A DNA stretch of 64,000 bases, taken from Devosia yakushimensis. Lineage in GTDB: Bacteria; Pseudomonadota; Alphaproteobacteria; Rhizobiales; Devosiaceae. The stretch's first letter is position 1. Each line of letters starts with the position of its first letter. Position numbers and translations under genes: made by a program. This document shows positions 25,615 through 33,341 of this stretch, piece after piece. The notes beneath the pieces were generated by a model. It saw nothing but the letters and a program-made list of their open reading frames with translations. It ran no database searches and was not told where the DNA came from. The stretch spans positions 1 to 64,000 of the forward strand of contig NZ_BSNG01000003.1 of assembly GCF_030159855.1 (NCBI RefSeq), in the 5' to 3' direction.

Positions 25615-26601
25615 ATGACGCAAGGCTATGATCCATACCATCTCGCTAGCCCCACTGTTTATCTCATCAAGATCCTGATTTTCCTGGTGCTTGTGGCGCT
25701 GGTGGCAGCCATTCTGTTCACCACCATCGTCACCTTCTTCTGGGCCAATCCCTTTATCAATTCGATGATCTTCCTGGCCCTGTTCATCGGCATTTTCCTC
25801 AGCTTCCGCCAGATATTCCGCCTTTTTCCCGAGGTGAAATGGGTCAATTCCCTGCAGGACGGCAATGTGTCCAACGTCCGCCCGCCGGTGCTGTTGGCGC
25901 CGGTGGCGGGCCTGTTGCGCGAGCGGATCGGGGAAGCGGTCATCACCCCATCCTCCATGCGCTCCATTCTCGACAGCGTCGGCAACCGGCTCGATGAGGC
26001 CAAGGACACCTCCCGCTATCTCACCGGGCTGCTGGTCTTTCTGGGCCTGATGGGTACCTTTTACGGCCTGCTGGAAACCGTCACCAGCGTCGCCGGGGTG
26101 ATTAATTCGCTCGACGTCACCAATACCGATAGCGCCTCCCAATTCTCGAGTCTGCGCGAGGGCCTGTCCGCCCCGCTGGCTGGCATGGGCACGGCCTTTT
26201 CCTCCTCGCTCTTCGGCCTTGCCGGTTCGCTGGTGCTGGGCTTTCTCGATCTCCAGACCAGCCAGGCGCAGAACGCCTTTTATACGGATCTGGAAGACTG
26301 GATGACCTCGATGACGGAGCTCGACCATCCCGTTTCGGCCATGCAGGCCAACGCTGGTGGACCGGATATGCAGGCCATGTTCGATAAGCTCGGCAGCTCG
26401 ATGCAGAACCAGAATTCCTCCCAGAACGCCATCCGCGCCATGGCCGAGCTGGCGCGCGGCATCGATGGCCTGGTCAAGCATATCCGCACCGAGCAGGACG
26501 ATCTGCGCAAGCATATCAATGAACAGGCCGAGACCAATCAGAAGCTGCGCGAACTGATCGAAGCGGTCCTTTCCCAGGCCGATACCGAGCGGCGGAACTA
26601 A
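25615..26601 (+). CDS. MotA/TolQ/ExbB-like membrane protein
   Basis: 328-residue inner-membrane protein with two N-terminal membrane segments (about residues 15-40 and 45-65) and two more in a MotA/ExbB-like domain (about 135-220, LTGLLVFLGLMGTFYGLLETV and PLAGMGTAFSSSLFGLAGSL). A predicted helical cytoplasmic tail follows (RTEQDDLRKHINEQAETNQK). Stop and the next start overlap by one base (TAATG), so it forms a pair with the OmpA-domain protein. The pair resembles proton-driven stator units. It is also found as a stand-alone pair in other Hyphomicrobiales; its physiological role is not known to me. Confidence 0.85.
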   Translation: MTQGYDPYHLASPTVYLIKILIFLVLVALVAAILFTTIVTFFWANPFINSMIFLALFIGIFLSFRQIFRLFPEVKWVNSLQDGNVSNVRPPVLLAPVAGLLRERIGEAVITPSSMRSILDSVGNRLDEAKDTSRYLTGLLVFLGLMGTFYGLLETVTSVAGVINSLDVTNTDSASQFSSLREGLSAPLAGMGTAFSSSLFGLAGSLVLGFLDLQTSQAQNAFYTDLEDWMTSMTELDHPVSAMQANAGGPDMQAMFDKLGSSMQNQNSSQNAIRAMAELARGIDGLVKHIRTEQDDLRKHINEQAETNQKLRELIEAVLSQADTERRN

Positions 26602-27626
26602 TGGCAGGAGCGCGCTCCCGCCGGCGCATCGAGGCCAATTACTGGCCCGGCTTCGTCGACGCCCTGTCGAGCCTTCTGCTCGTCATTATCTTCCTTCTAA
26701 GCCTGTTCATGCTGACCCAGTTTTTCCTGGGCCAGGAGCTGCAGGGGCGTGACACCGCGCTCTCCCGGCTCAACAGCCAGATCGCCGAACTGACCGACCT
26801 GCTGCAGCTCGAACGCGCCAATTCGGACGATCTGACCTCCCAGATCGCCAATCTGACCGCGACCCTGGCTACCGCCCAATCCGACAATGCCGAGCTCACC
26901 GGCCAGCTTTCGGGCATCGGTACGGGCCTCGCCGGTAAGGACGAAACCATTGCCGGGCTGCAATCCCAGCTGACCGACGCACAGGACCTCTCCGACGAGG
27001 CCAATGCCCAGATCACCCTCCTCAACCAGCAATTGGCCGCCTTGCGCACCCAGATCGGGGCCCTCGAATCCGCACTTGAGGCGTCGGAGACCCGCGATAC
27101 CGAATCGCGCACCCAGATCGCCGATCTCGGCCGCCGCCTCAATCTGGCCCTCGCCCAGCGCGTGCAGGATTTGAGCCGCTACCGCTCCGACTTCTTCGGC
27201 CGCCTGCGGCAGATCCTCGAAGGCCGCGCCGATGTGCGCGTGGTGGGCGACCGCTTCGTCTTCCAGTCCGAAGTGCTGTTCGATGCCGGCCAGGCCGATA
27301 TCCAGCCCGGCGGCACGCCCGATCTCGATGCCCTTGCGGCAGCCATCCTGCAGCTCGAAACCGAAATTCCGCCCGATATCAATTGGGTATTGCGCATTGA
27401 CGGCCATACCGACAAGCGCCCGATCTCCAATGCCCGCTTCCCCTCGAACTGGGAGCTATCGGCCGCCCGCGCCATCTCGGTGGCGCAATACCTGGTGACC
27501 AAGGGCGTCTCGCCCAACCGGCTGGTCGCCGCCGGCTTCGGCGAATTCACCCCCCTCGACCCCGCCGACACAGACGAAGCCTACCGCCGCAACCGCCGCA
27601 TCGAGTTCAAGCTGACCGAGGGGTGA
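26601..27626 (+). CDS. OmpA/MotB-domain, peptidoglycan-binding partner of the MotA-like protein
   Basis: 341-residue protein: one membrane segment at residues 17-42 (WPGFVDALSSLLLVIIFLLS), a long coiled coil (about 50-195, rich in Leu/Gln/Ala with many DLTSQIANL-type heptads), then an OmpA/MotB peptidoglycan-binding domain with LRIDGHTDKRPI, NWELSAARA, LVAAGFGEFTPL and RRNRRIEFKL. The WPGFVDALSSLLLVI start is typical of this stator-like class. The coiled-coil spacer is longer than in MotB. Translation coupled to the upstream gene. Confidence 0.88.
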   Translation: MAGARSRRRIEANYWPGFVDALSSLLLVIIFLLSLFMLTQFFLGQELQGRDTALSRLNSQIAELTDLLQLERANSDDLTSQIANLTATLATAQSDNAELTGQLSGIGTGLAGKDETIAGLQSQLTDAQDLSDEANAQITLLNQQLAALRTQIGALESALEASETRDTESRTQIADLGRRLNLALAQRVQDLSRYRSDFFGRLRQILEGRADVRVVGDRFVFQSEVLFDAGQADIQPGGTPDLDALAAAILQLETEIPPDINWVLRIDGHTDKRPISNARFPSNWELSAARAISVAQYLVTKGVSPNRLVAAGFGEFTPLDPADTDEAYRRNRRIEFKLTEG

Positions 27627-27679
27627 GGGGGCAGGACCGGAGGGACACGAGGTTGTAGTTCGCGATCCACTCCACCCAC

Positions 27680-27707
27680 AACGTCATTCCCGCCTGCGCG
27701 GGAATGA
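27680..27707. repeat. Palindromic repeat (family 1)
   Basis: CGTCATTCCCGC and its exact complement around CTGC, extended by short CCAC/GTGG arms. Same core as the repeats at 1847, 36398, 40869, 43194 and 62829. It lies 22 bases before the GIY-YIG gene. Confidence 0.8.
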
Positions 27708-27728
27708 CGCGGTGGGTGGTAGAGAAAA

Positions 27729-28031
27729 TTGGACCAACAAAAACGGTTCTATGTTTACATTCTGGCCAGCGGCAAAAATGGCACGCTCTATACAGGCGTT
27801 ACGAGCAATCTAGTCAGCCGCATTTACATCCACCGCAACGACCTCGTCGATGGCTTCTCCAAGCGCTACGCCGTGCACAACCTGATCTGGTTCGAACACC
27901 ACGAGACTGCGGACTCGGCAATTACCCGCGAAAAGCAGATCAAGAAATGGCGTCGCCAATGGAAGGAAAAGCTGATCGAACAGCAAAATCCACATTGGCT
28001 GGATTTATATGATCAGATCGCCGAAGTCTGA
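27729..28031 (+). CDS. Small GIY-YIG nuclease domain protein (YhbQ/URI type)
   Basis: 100-residue stand-alone GIY-YIG domain. FYVYILASGKNGTLYTGVTSN holds the GIY and YIG equivalents (VYI ... YTG), RIYIHR holds the catalytic Arg, and AITREKQIKKWRR the catalytic Glu and basic helix. Start is a TTG; no ATG or GTG fits. Such small nucleases are often multicopy and next to palindromic repeats; here a copy of repeat family 1 is directly upstream. Role unproven. Convergent with the ABC exporter (3 bases between). Confidence 0.85.
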   Translation: MDQQKRFYVYILASGKNGTLYTGVTSNLVSRIYIHRNDLVDGFSKRYAVHNLIWFEHHETADSAITREKQIKKWRRQWKEKLIEQQNPHWLDLYDQIAEV

Positions 28032-28034
28032 GGG

Positions 28035-29852
28035 TTATCCGACATCATCCAGCCGGAACTGCAGCTTGGCCAGTTCCGCGTAACGCCCGCCCTTGGCGAC
28101 CAATTCATCATGCGTGCCCTGGTCGATGATCTGGCCGCCGTCGAAGACCAGGATCTTGTCGGCATCCCGGATCGTCGCCAGCCGATGGGCAATGACCAGC
28201 GTGGTGCGGCCCTGCATCAAATGCTCCAGCGCGGTCTGCACCAGCCGTTCGCTCTGCGCGTCGAGGGCGCTGGTTGCCTCGTCGAGCAGCAGGATCGGGG
28301 CATTCTTCAGGATGGCACGCGCAATGGCCAAGCGCTGCTTCTGCCCGCCCGACAGCATCACCCCGCGCTCGCCGACGACCGTGTCATAACCCAGCGGCAG
28401 GTCGGTGACGAAGTCATGCACCAGCGCCGCCTTGGCCGCCGCTTCGACCTCCGCATCGCTGGCATCGGGCTTGCCGAAACGGATATTGTCGGAAATCGAG
28501 CCGGCAAAAATGGTCGGCTCCTGTTCGACATAGGCGAACCGCTGGCGCAATTGGCTGAGCCGCACCTGGCGGATATCGATGCCATCGACCAGGATGGCTC
28601 CGCTCTTGACGTCATAAAAGCGCTGCAACAGCGACAGCGTGGTCGATTTCCCCGAACCGGAAGCGCCGACCAGGGCAACGGTTTCCCCATGCCCCACGCT
28701 GAAGCTCATATCGGTCAGCACCCGCTCATAGCCGCCCGTATCGTAGCCGAACCCGACATGCTCGAATGCCACGGTGCCAAGCGGCGGGTTCGGCAGCGCC
28801 AGCGGCGCGGCAACTTCCACAATGCTCGGCTGGGTATCGAGAATCTCGGTCAGCCGTTCGGTCGCCCCCGCCACCGATTGCAGCGTGCCCAGCACTTCGC
28901 TGACATTGGTCAGGGCGCCCGAGGCCATCAGCGCATAGACCAGGAACTGCGCCAGCTGCCCGGCGGTGACGGTGCCCTCGAATACCGAACGCGCCCCCCA
29001 CCAGACGAGAAAGACGATGGCGGCCGTGCCCAGGAAAATCACCATGCCCACCAGCACCGAGCGCGCCGCAAGACGGCGCGTTTCGGCCAGATAGCTCGCC
29101 TCGCTGCGCTTGTCGTAATGACCTGCCTGGGCCGCCTCCTGGGTGAAGGATTTGACCGTGCGGGTCGCCCCCAGCATTTCGGTGGCCATTGCCGAAAGAT
29201 CGGCCAGCGCATCCTGCGTCTTGCGCGACATGCCGCGCAGACGGCGCGAATAGGCGATCAGCGGCAAGAGGATTACCGGAGCGGCTATGGCCACCGCAAT
29301 GGTGAGGACCGGGCTGGTGAGCAGCATCATCACCAGCGCGCCGATAATGGTGACGATGGACCGCAGCGCCAGCGTCATGCTGGAACCAACTGCCCCGCGG
29401 ATCGTCGCCACATCGCCATTAAGGCGGCTGGTGAGTTCCCCGACCCTATGGGTATCGAAGAAGCGGGCATCCAGCCCCAGCAAATGGGAGAACACCGCCT
29501 GGCGCAGATCGGCCAGCACGCGCTCGCCGATGACCGAGATGAAATAGAAGCGCAACCCGCTGGCCACGGCCATTACCAGCGCAATGCCCACAATCAGCCA
29601 GCCATAGCGGCCGACATTTTCCAGATTCTGCTCGATGAAGCCCTGGTCGATGGCGCCGCCCAGAACGGCCGGGATGGACAGCGAGGAAATCGCCGAGACC
29701 AGGAGAAACACCAGCGCCAGCGTCAGCCGCCACGGATAGCGCAGCACGAACGGCGCAAGGCGGCGCAGGGGTTGCAATTTCTGTGGATTGATATTGGGCG
29801 TCTCAAGGACTTTTTCGGCCCCGGTCTGCGCCTGGGCAGCCTGATCTGTCAT
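28035..29852 (-). CDS. ABC exporter, fused membrane and ATPase domains (MsbA/LmrA-like)
   Basis: 605-residue half transporter working as a homodimer or heterodimer. Six membrane helices (about residues 35-330) with the coupling region, then the nucleotide-binding domain: GASGSGKSTTLSLLQRF (Walker A), Q-loop AYVEQEP, signature LSGGQKQRLAIARAIL, Walker B ILLLDEATSALD and the H-loop in VIAHRL. Start at MTDQAAQAQ; the frame continues upstream without family similarity. Possible substrates are lipids or hydrophobic drugs; not decidable here. Confidence 0.93.
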   Translation of the reverse strand: MTDQAAQAQTGAEKVLETPNINPQKLQPLRRLAPFVLRYPWRLTLALVFLLVSAISSLSIPAVLGGAIDQGFIEQNLENVGRYGWLIVGIALVMAVASGLRFYFISVIGERVLADLRQAVFSHLLGLDARFFDTHRVGELTSRLNGDVATIRGAVGSSMTLALRSIVTIIGALVMMLLTSPVLTIAVAIAAPVILLPLIAYSRRLRGMSRKTQDALADLSAMATEMLGATRTVKSFTQEAAQAGHYDKRSEASYLAETRRLAARSVLVGMVIFLGTAAIVFLVWWGARSVFEGTVTAGQLAQFLVYALMASGALTNVSEVLGTLQSVAGATERLTEILDTQPSIVEVAAPLALPNPPLGTVAFEHVGFGYDTGGYERVLTDMSFSVGHGETVALVGASGSGKSTTLSLLQRFYDVKSGAILVDGIDIRQVRLSQLRQRFAYVEQEPTIFAGSISDNIRFGKPDASDAEVEAAAKAALVHDFVTDLPLGYDTVVGERGVMLSGGQKQRLAIARAILKNAPILLLDEATSALDAQSERLVQTALEHLMQGRTTLVIAHRLATIRDADKILVFDGGQIIDQGTHDELVAKGGRYAELAKLQFRLDDVG

Positions 29853-30076
29853 CGCTCGCTTACGCCACGCTGATGGAGTTGAGGCCCGGAACATCCCGGG
29901 GCCACATCGCTGCCCCGATATAGGCGTTGGCCCAAAGCCCCGCAACGGCTTTGTCCCGCGCAATTTTGCCACGCGGGCGGCCTTGCGGTTTGCCCGCGCT
30001 TTCTGTATGAAGCCGCCAACACCAGTTTTGATGCTCTCCGGGCGCTGCGGCGCCCGTTTGATTTGAGGCGATACCG

Positions 30077-30298
30077 ATGAAGGCTGACATCCATCCGGAC
30101 TACCACACCATCACTGTGGTCATGACCGACGGCACCAAGTACGAAACCCGCTCGACCTACGGCAAAGCCGGCGACACGCTGCAGCTCGACATCGACCCCA
30201 AGACCCATCCGGCCTGGACCGGCGGCACGGGCCAGCTGCTCGACCGCGGCGGCCGCGTTTCGCGCTTCAAGGAGCGCTTCAAGGGTCTGGGCATCTAA
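30077..30298 (+). CDS. rpmE: 50S ribosomal protein L31
   Basis: 73-residue L31. It has MKADIHPDYHTITVVMTDGT and the C-terminal SRFKERFKGLGI. There is no cysteine, so this is the zinc-independent (C-minus) form, common in alphaproteobacteria. GAGG precedes the ATG at suitable distance; a terminator follows. Confidence 0.97.
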   Translation: MKADIHPDYHTITVVMTDGTKYETRSTYGKAGDTLQLDIDPKTHPAWTGGTGQLLDRGGRVSRFKERFKGLGI

Positions 30299-30320
30299 AT
30301 CCTTTCGACGAGCTTTTGCA

Positions 30321-30350
30321 AAGCCCGGCCCTAGCGCCGGGCTTTTCTTT
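30321..30350 (+). terminator. Intrinsic terminator after rpmE
   Basis: AAGCCCGG and CCGGGCTT arms around a short loop, followed by TTCTTTTT, 23 bases after the rpmE stop. Confidence 0.85.
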
Positions 30351-30394
30351 TTGCCGTGCAGGCCCTTATCCTTGCCTGAATTTGGAGACCGACC

Positions 30395-30715
30395 ATGCGC
30401 GCCCTGTTGTTTGCCGCCGCCGCTGCCTTTGAAATCGGTGGCTGCTACCTGGCCTGGCAGGCGCTGCGCCTGGGGCAACTCTGGCTCTGGGCCCCGGCCC
30501 TGATCCTGCTGGGTCTGTTCGCCTGGTGCCTGGCCTTGACCGGAACCGACAGTGCCGGCCGGATTTTTGCCGTCTATGGCGGCATTTATATCGCCGCTTC
30601 CGTCCTGTTCATGGTGGCTGTCGAACGCGTCAGGCCCGATATGTGGGATATTGCCGGCGTGCTGATCTGCCTTTTGGGCGCGGCAGTCATCTATTTCGGC
30701 CCGCGTAGCGTATAG
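30395..30715 (+). CDS. ynfA: YnfA/UPF0060 family small membrane protein
   Basis: 106 residues, four membrane helices, with the family signature AAFEIGGCYLAWQ in the first helix and GRIFAVYGGIYIAASVLF in the third. Related in fold to small multidrug resistance transporters; some members have been linked to drug efflux but the function is not settled. Stand-alone gene between rpmE and rcdA. Confidence 0.9.
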   Translation: MRALLFAAAAAFEIGGCYLAWQALRLGQLWLWAPALILLGLFAWCLALTGTDSAGRIFAVYGGIYIAASVLFMVAVERVRPDMWDIAGVLICLLGAAVIYFGPRSV

Positions 30716-30773
30716 AATCTGTTGGTCGCGCTTCTGAACCGCAGAAGTGGTATCCACTTTTGCTGGAAACGCT

Positions 30774-31292
30774 CTAGGCCCGGCCGAATGCTGCCTTGAG
30801 CCGCGCCAATTGGTCGGCAATGCCATTGGCGACCCCGATATCGAGTTCGGGCATCTTGCCGCGCTCCAGCGTATCGAACTGCATGACCCGGTCGAACAGG
30901 CGATCACCCTTGTCGACATAATCGCGCAAGAGCGCAGGCAATTGCCCATAGCCAGGGCCGCCGCGCTCCGATGGCGTGGCCGAAAACTTGACCTTCTCCT
31001 TCTCGGAGCGGGCATTTTCCTTGGTGATTTCACCCTCATTTACCGCTCGTTGCAGCAATAGCCACGAGGCCAGCTGCATCAGGCGCGTGGTGAGGCGCAT
31101 CGACTCGGTGGCGTAGAGGAACGAGGCTTCCCGGCTCAGGATCCGGCTATCGGCGCGGCCGTCGCCATCGAGATAGGCGGCAACCTCCTCGATCAGCGCC
31201 ATGCCTTCCCGATACAGCAGATCGAAGCCCCCGGACGCCACGATGCGGGGTCCGATGGCAATGGCCTGGCTCTTTTCGTTCAGTTCCGTCAC
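30774..31292 (-). CDS. rcdA: RcdA, regulator of CtrA degradation (DUF1465)
   Basis: Adaptor that delivers CtrA and other substrates to the ClpXP protease together with CpdR and PopA in Caulobacter. The 172-residue product matches the DUF1465 family: FDLLYREGMALIEEVAAYLDG, ATESMRLTTRLMQLASWLLLQRAV, and a central ITKENARSEKEKVKFS segment. The GTG start has AGGAGG six bases upstream. In Caulobacter rcdA is itself CtrA-controlled; a CtrA-type box is found 241 bases upstream here on the same strand, with a terminator-like hairpin in between. Divergence or operon partners: the DUF1192 gene lies upstream on the same strand. Confidence 0.9.
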   Translation of the reverse strand: MTELNEKSQAIAIGPRIVASGGFDLLYREGMALIEEVAAYLDGDGRADSRILSREASFLYATESMRLTTRLMQLASWLLLQRAVNEGEITKENARSEKEKVKFSATPSERGGPGYGQLPALLRDYVDKGDRLFDRVMQFDTLERGKMPELDIGVANGIADQLARLKAAFGRA

Positions 31293-31412
31293 GCGACCTC
31301 CTGGCTGCTGGGCTCATGCTAGGCGCAAAAGCCCCCGCGCGTCATCTTACAGTTCGCATCAAACTGAAAAGACCTTTAAGAACAGTCCGATAGCGGCGAG
31401 AAAATGACCCCT

Positions 31413-31501
31413 GAAAAAGAAAAAGAGCCGTAAGAACGGCTCTCGAAGTTAACAGGGAGGCGTCAAACAGAGGGAGAAACCACTCTGAAAAATTCAGAAG
31501 A
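31413..31501 (-). ncRNA. Candidate small RNA (or attenuated rcdA leader) with CU-rich loops
   Basis: The 431-base space between rcdA and the next possible gene contains, on the minus strand, a compact arrangement: a small hairpin CTGAA-TTT-TTCAG, then an unpaired CU-rich stretch with CTCCCT and CCTCCCT (complementary to Shine-Dalgarno sequences), then a perfect stem AGAGCCGT-TCTT-ACGGCTCT followed by TTTTCTTTTTC. A -10 like CATTAT sits 7 bases before the assumed 5' end and a CtrA-type box 19 bases further up. This layout is typical of alphaproteobacterial trans-acting sRNAs. Since it is on the rcdA strand, it may instead be a leader with an attenuator. Ends approximate. Confidence 0.5.
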
Positions 31502-31532
31502 ACCTGAATAATGGAAGGTTACCGCGCAAACA

Positions 31533-31547
31533 TTAATTGCCGGTTAA
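31533..31547 (-). promoter_or_regulatory. CtrA-type box upstream of the sRNA candidate and rcdA
   Basis: TTAA-N7-TTAA, the full CtrA recognition pattern. It lies 19 bases before the CATTAT that could be a -10 element on the minus strand, where CtrA would contact the -35 region. Inferred; TTAA-N7-TTAA occurs by chance at low frequency in GC-rich DNA. Confidence 0.5.
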
Positions 31548-31723
31548 AGCGTGTCGATTTCTTAACCCTGCAGATTTGCGCCCTGTTGACCAAGGTGGAT
31601 GGGACGCCGCGCGGCTTTTATTGTCACAGATTTGCCATGAAGATGAACGGTTTCTGACCGCCCTATTCCACCGCCATGCAGCAGCGGCATGCTCCTATCG
31701 CCCTACCGCGAGGGAGACGAGCG

Positions 31724-31879
31724 ATGACCAGTATGGAAGCAGGGGCCGTTGCCGGCCTTTTGGTAGCATTGATGGTGGTTGCAACGCGTCCGGCGAGTGG
31801 TCCATTGCCACCACCCGCCGGAACCAAGCCGCTGGCGGCCGAGCCCGCGCCGCTCCTGCCGCGCCCACCTAGAACTTGA
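31724..31879 (+). CDS. Possible small membrane protein with Pro-rich tail
   Basis: 51 codons: MTSMEAGAVAGLLVALMVVA forms one hydrophobic segment, followed by a Pro/Ala-rich tail (PPPAGTKPLAAEPAPLLPRP). GAGGGAGACG precedes the ATG at ribosome-site distance. The end overlaps the stop of the DUF1192 gene on the other strand. No family recognised; could be spurious in this GC-rich context. Confidence 0.3.
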   Translation: MTSMEAGAVAGLLVALMVVATRPASGPLPPPAGTKPLAAEPAPLLPRPPRT

Positions 31880-32051
31880 ACGCCGCCTCGGCGGCTTTGC
31901 GCGTGGCACCACGAGCCTCGATGGCTTCGCGCAGCCGGACAATCTCGGCCTCGAGCAGGCCGATCCGTTCAGTCAGCTCCTCCACCGACATGGTGTCGAT
32001 CGCCATGCCCACTTCGTGGGTCTTGGGCCGCTTGATCTCCTCATCATCCAT
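31869..32051 (-). CDS. DUF1192 family small protein
   Basis: 60-residue coiled-coil protein. The core MSVEELTERIGLLEAEIVRLREAI is the DUF1192 signature. The ATG with AAGGA upstream (MDDEEIKRP) is preferred to an earlier in-frame ATG. DUF1192 genes lie near rcdA and DUF1013/trcR in many Hyphomicrobiales, so it may be linked to cell-cycle functions; this is context only. Confidence 0.85.
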   Translation of the reverse strand: MDDEEIKRPKTHEVGMAIDTMSVEELTERIGLLEAEIVRLREAIEARGATRKAAEAAFKF

Positions 32052-32131
32052 CGCCAACATCCTTTCGTTCATCCCCCTGAGATTAGCGCGCCGCTCTTGC
32101 CGGGCAAGATCAGTTCGCAGAGCATGGAGCC

Positions 32132-33145
32132 ATGATCCTTCCAGCCACCATGACCGCTATCGCCATTACCCGGCCCGGCGGCCCCGAAGTCCTCGCGCCG
32201 CGTCCCGAACAACTGCCCCAGCCGGGAGCGGGTGAGGTGCTGATCCGGGTCGCTGCCGCCGGCGTCAACGGACCCGATCTCGCCCAGCGCCAGGGCCGCT
32301 ACGACCCGCCACCTGGCGCTTCGCCCCTGCCGGGGCTGGAAGTTGCCGGCGAGATCGCCGCAATCGGCCCGGCAACCGCCGGCTGGCAGGTCGGCGACAG
32401 GGTTATGGCGCTGACCAATGGCGGAGGCTATGCCGAATATGTCGCAATACCCGCCGGGCAGGTGCTGCCCGCCCCTGCGGGCTGCCTGATCGACGCCGCC
32501 GCCCTGCCCGAAACCTGGTTCACCATCACCCAGACGCTGGTCATGCGGGCCGGTCTGACGCCGGGTATGAGCGTGCTGGTGCATGGAGCGGCAGGCGGCA
32601 TTGGCGGCGCTGCCATCCAGATCGCGACGATTCTGGGGGCTCGGGCGATAGCCGTAACCTCCTCGCCCGAAAAGGCGGCCTATGCGCGTCGCCTCGGCGC
32701 ATTGGCCAGCATCGACTATACCAGCGAGGACGTGGCGGCCCGCGCTCTGGCGCTGACCGACGGCCGGGGCGTCGACCGCGTCGTCGATATTATCGGCGGC
32801 GCCATGGCAGAGACCAATATCGCCGCCTGTGCGCGAGGCGGGCATATCGTGCAGGTCTCGACGCTGGACGGTGCCAAGGCGCAGATTTCCCTGGGCCTGG
32901 TGATGGCCAAGCAATTGACGCTGTCGGGTTCGACATTGCGGCCGCAAAGCGCAGAGACCAAGGCCGCGATCGCCGCGCGGATTCGGGCCGATCTGCTGCC
33001 GGCCCTGGCGGAGCCGGGCTTTGTGAAGCCGCAGGTGACCCGGTTCGCGCTGGAGGATGCGGCGGCGGCGCATGTAGCAATGGAGGCGCGCCAGCATGTG
33101 GGCAAGATCGTGCTGGTGACCGCGTTTGGGGCGGAGCTTGGGTAA
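32132..33145 (+). CDS. Zinc-independent quinone oxidoreductase (MDR family, Qor/PIG3-like)
   Basis: NADPH-dependent oxidoreductase of the medium-chain dehydrogenase family. The 337-residue product has AAGVNGPDLAQRQGRYDPPPG, GLEVAGEI, and the nucleotide-binding VLVHGAAGGIGGAAIQIA. Zinc ligands of alcohol dehydrogenases are absent. The PIG3-like GRYDPPPG motif is typical of TIGR02824 members. GGAG precedes the first ATG; another ATG six codons later is possible. Divergent from DUF1192. Confidence 0.92.
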   Translation: MILPATMTAIAITRPGGPEVLAPRPEQLPQPGAGEVLIRVAAAGVNGPDLAQRQGRYDPPPGASPLPGLEVAGEIAAIGPATAGWQVGDRVMALTNGGGYAEYVAIPAGQVLPAPAGCLIDAAALPETWFTITQTLVMRAGLTPGMSVLVHGAAGGIGGAAIQIATILGARAIAVTSSPEKAAYARRLGALASIDYTSEDVAARALALTDGRGVDRVVDIIGGAMAETNIAACARGGHIVQVSTLDGAKAQISLGLVMAKQLTLSGSTLRPQSAETKAAIAARIRADLLPALAEPGFVKPQVTRFALEDAAAAHVAMEARQHVGKIVLVTAFGAELG

Positions 33146-33341
33146 ATGCGATCGGCACTCCGGGCGCACCGGTGGGCTGGCCTGGTCGTGGCGCAAGCCA
33201 CTGCTCACCCATCACTATAGTTACAATCTCATTGCAGATCGCGCGAGCAAGCCATATATTAAGCCCTGTTCCCCTCAGCAATGAAGCACGAGGCGGAGCG
33301 GTCCGGAGGAATACCGGCCGCGCCACGAGGAGTTATTTATC

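Noticed and set aside
27704..28012. Alternative overlapping frame at the GIY-YIG gene
   Set aside because: The other frame gives no domain, whereas the chosen one contains a complete GIY-YIG core.
25615..28031. Possible Zorya-type defence system (ZorA/ZorB-like pair plus a nuclease)
   Set aside because: The downstream GIY-YIG protein is a 100-residue stand-alone domain, and no ZorC, ZorD (SNF2 helicase) or ZorE-like gene is present. The pair is also known to occur alone in related bacteria.
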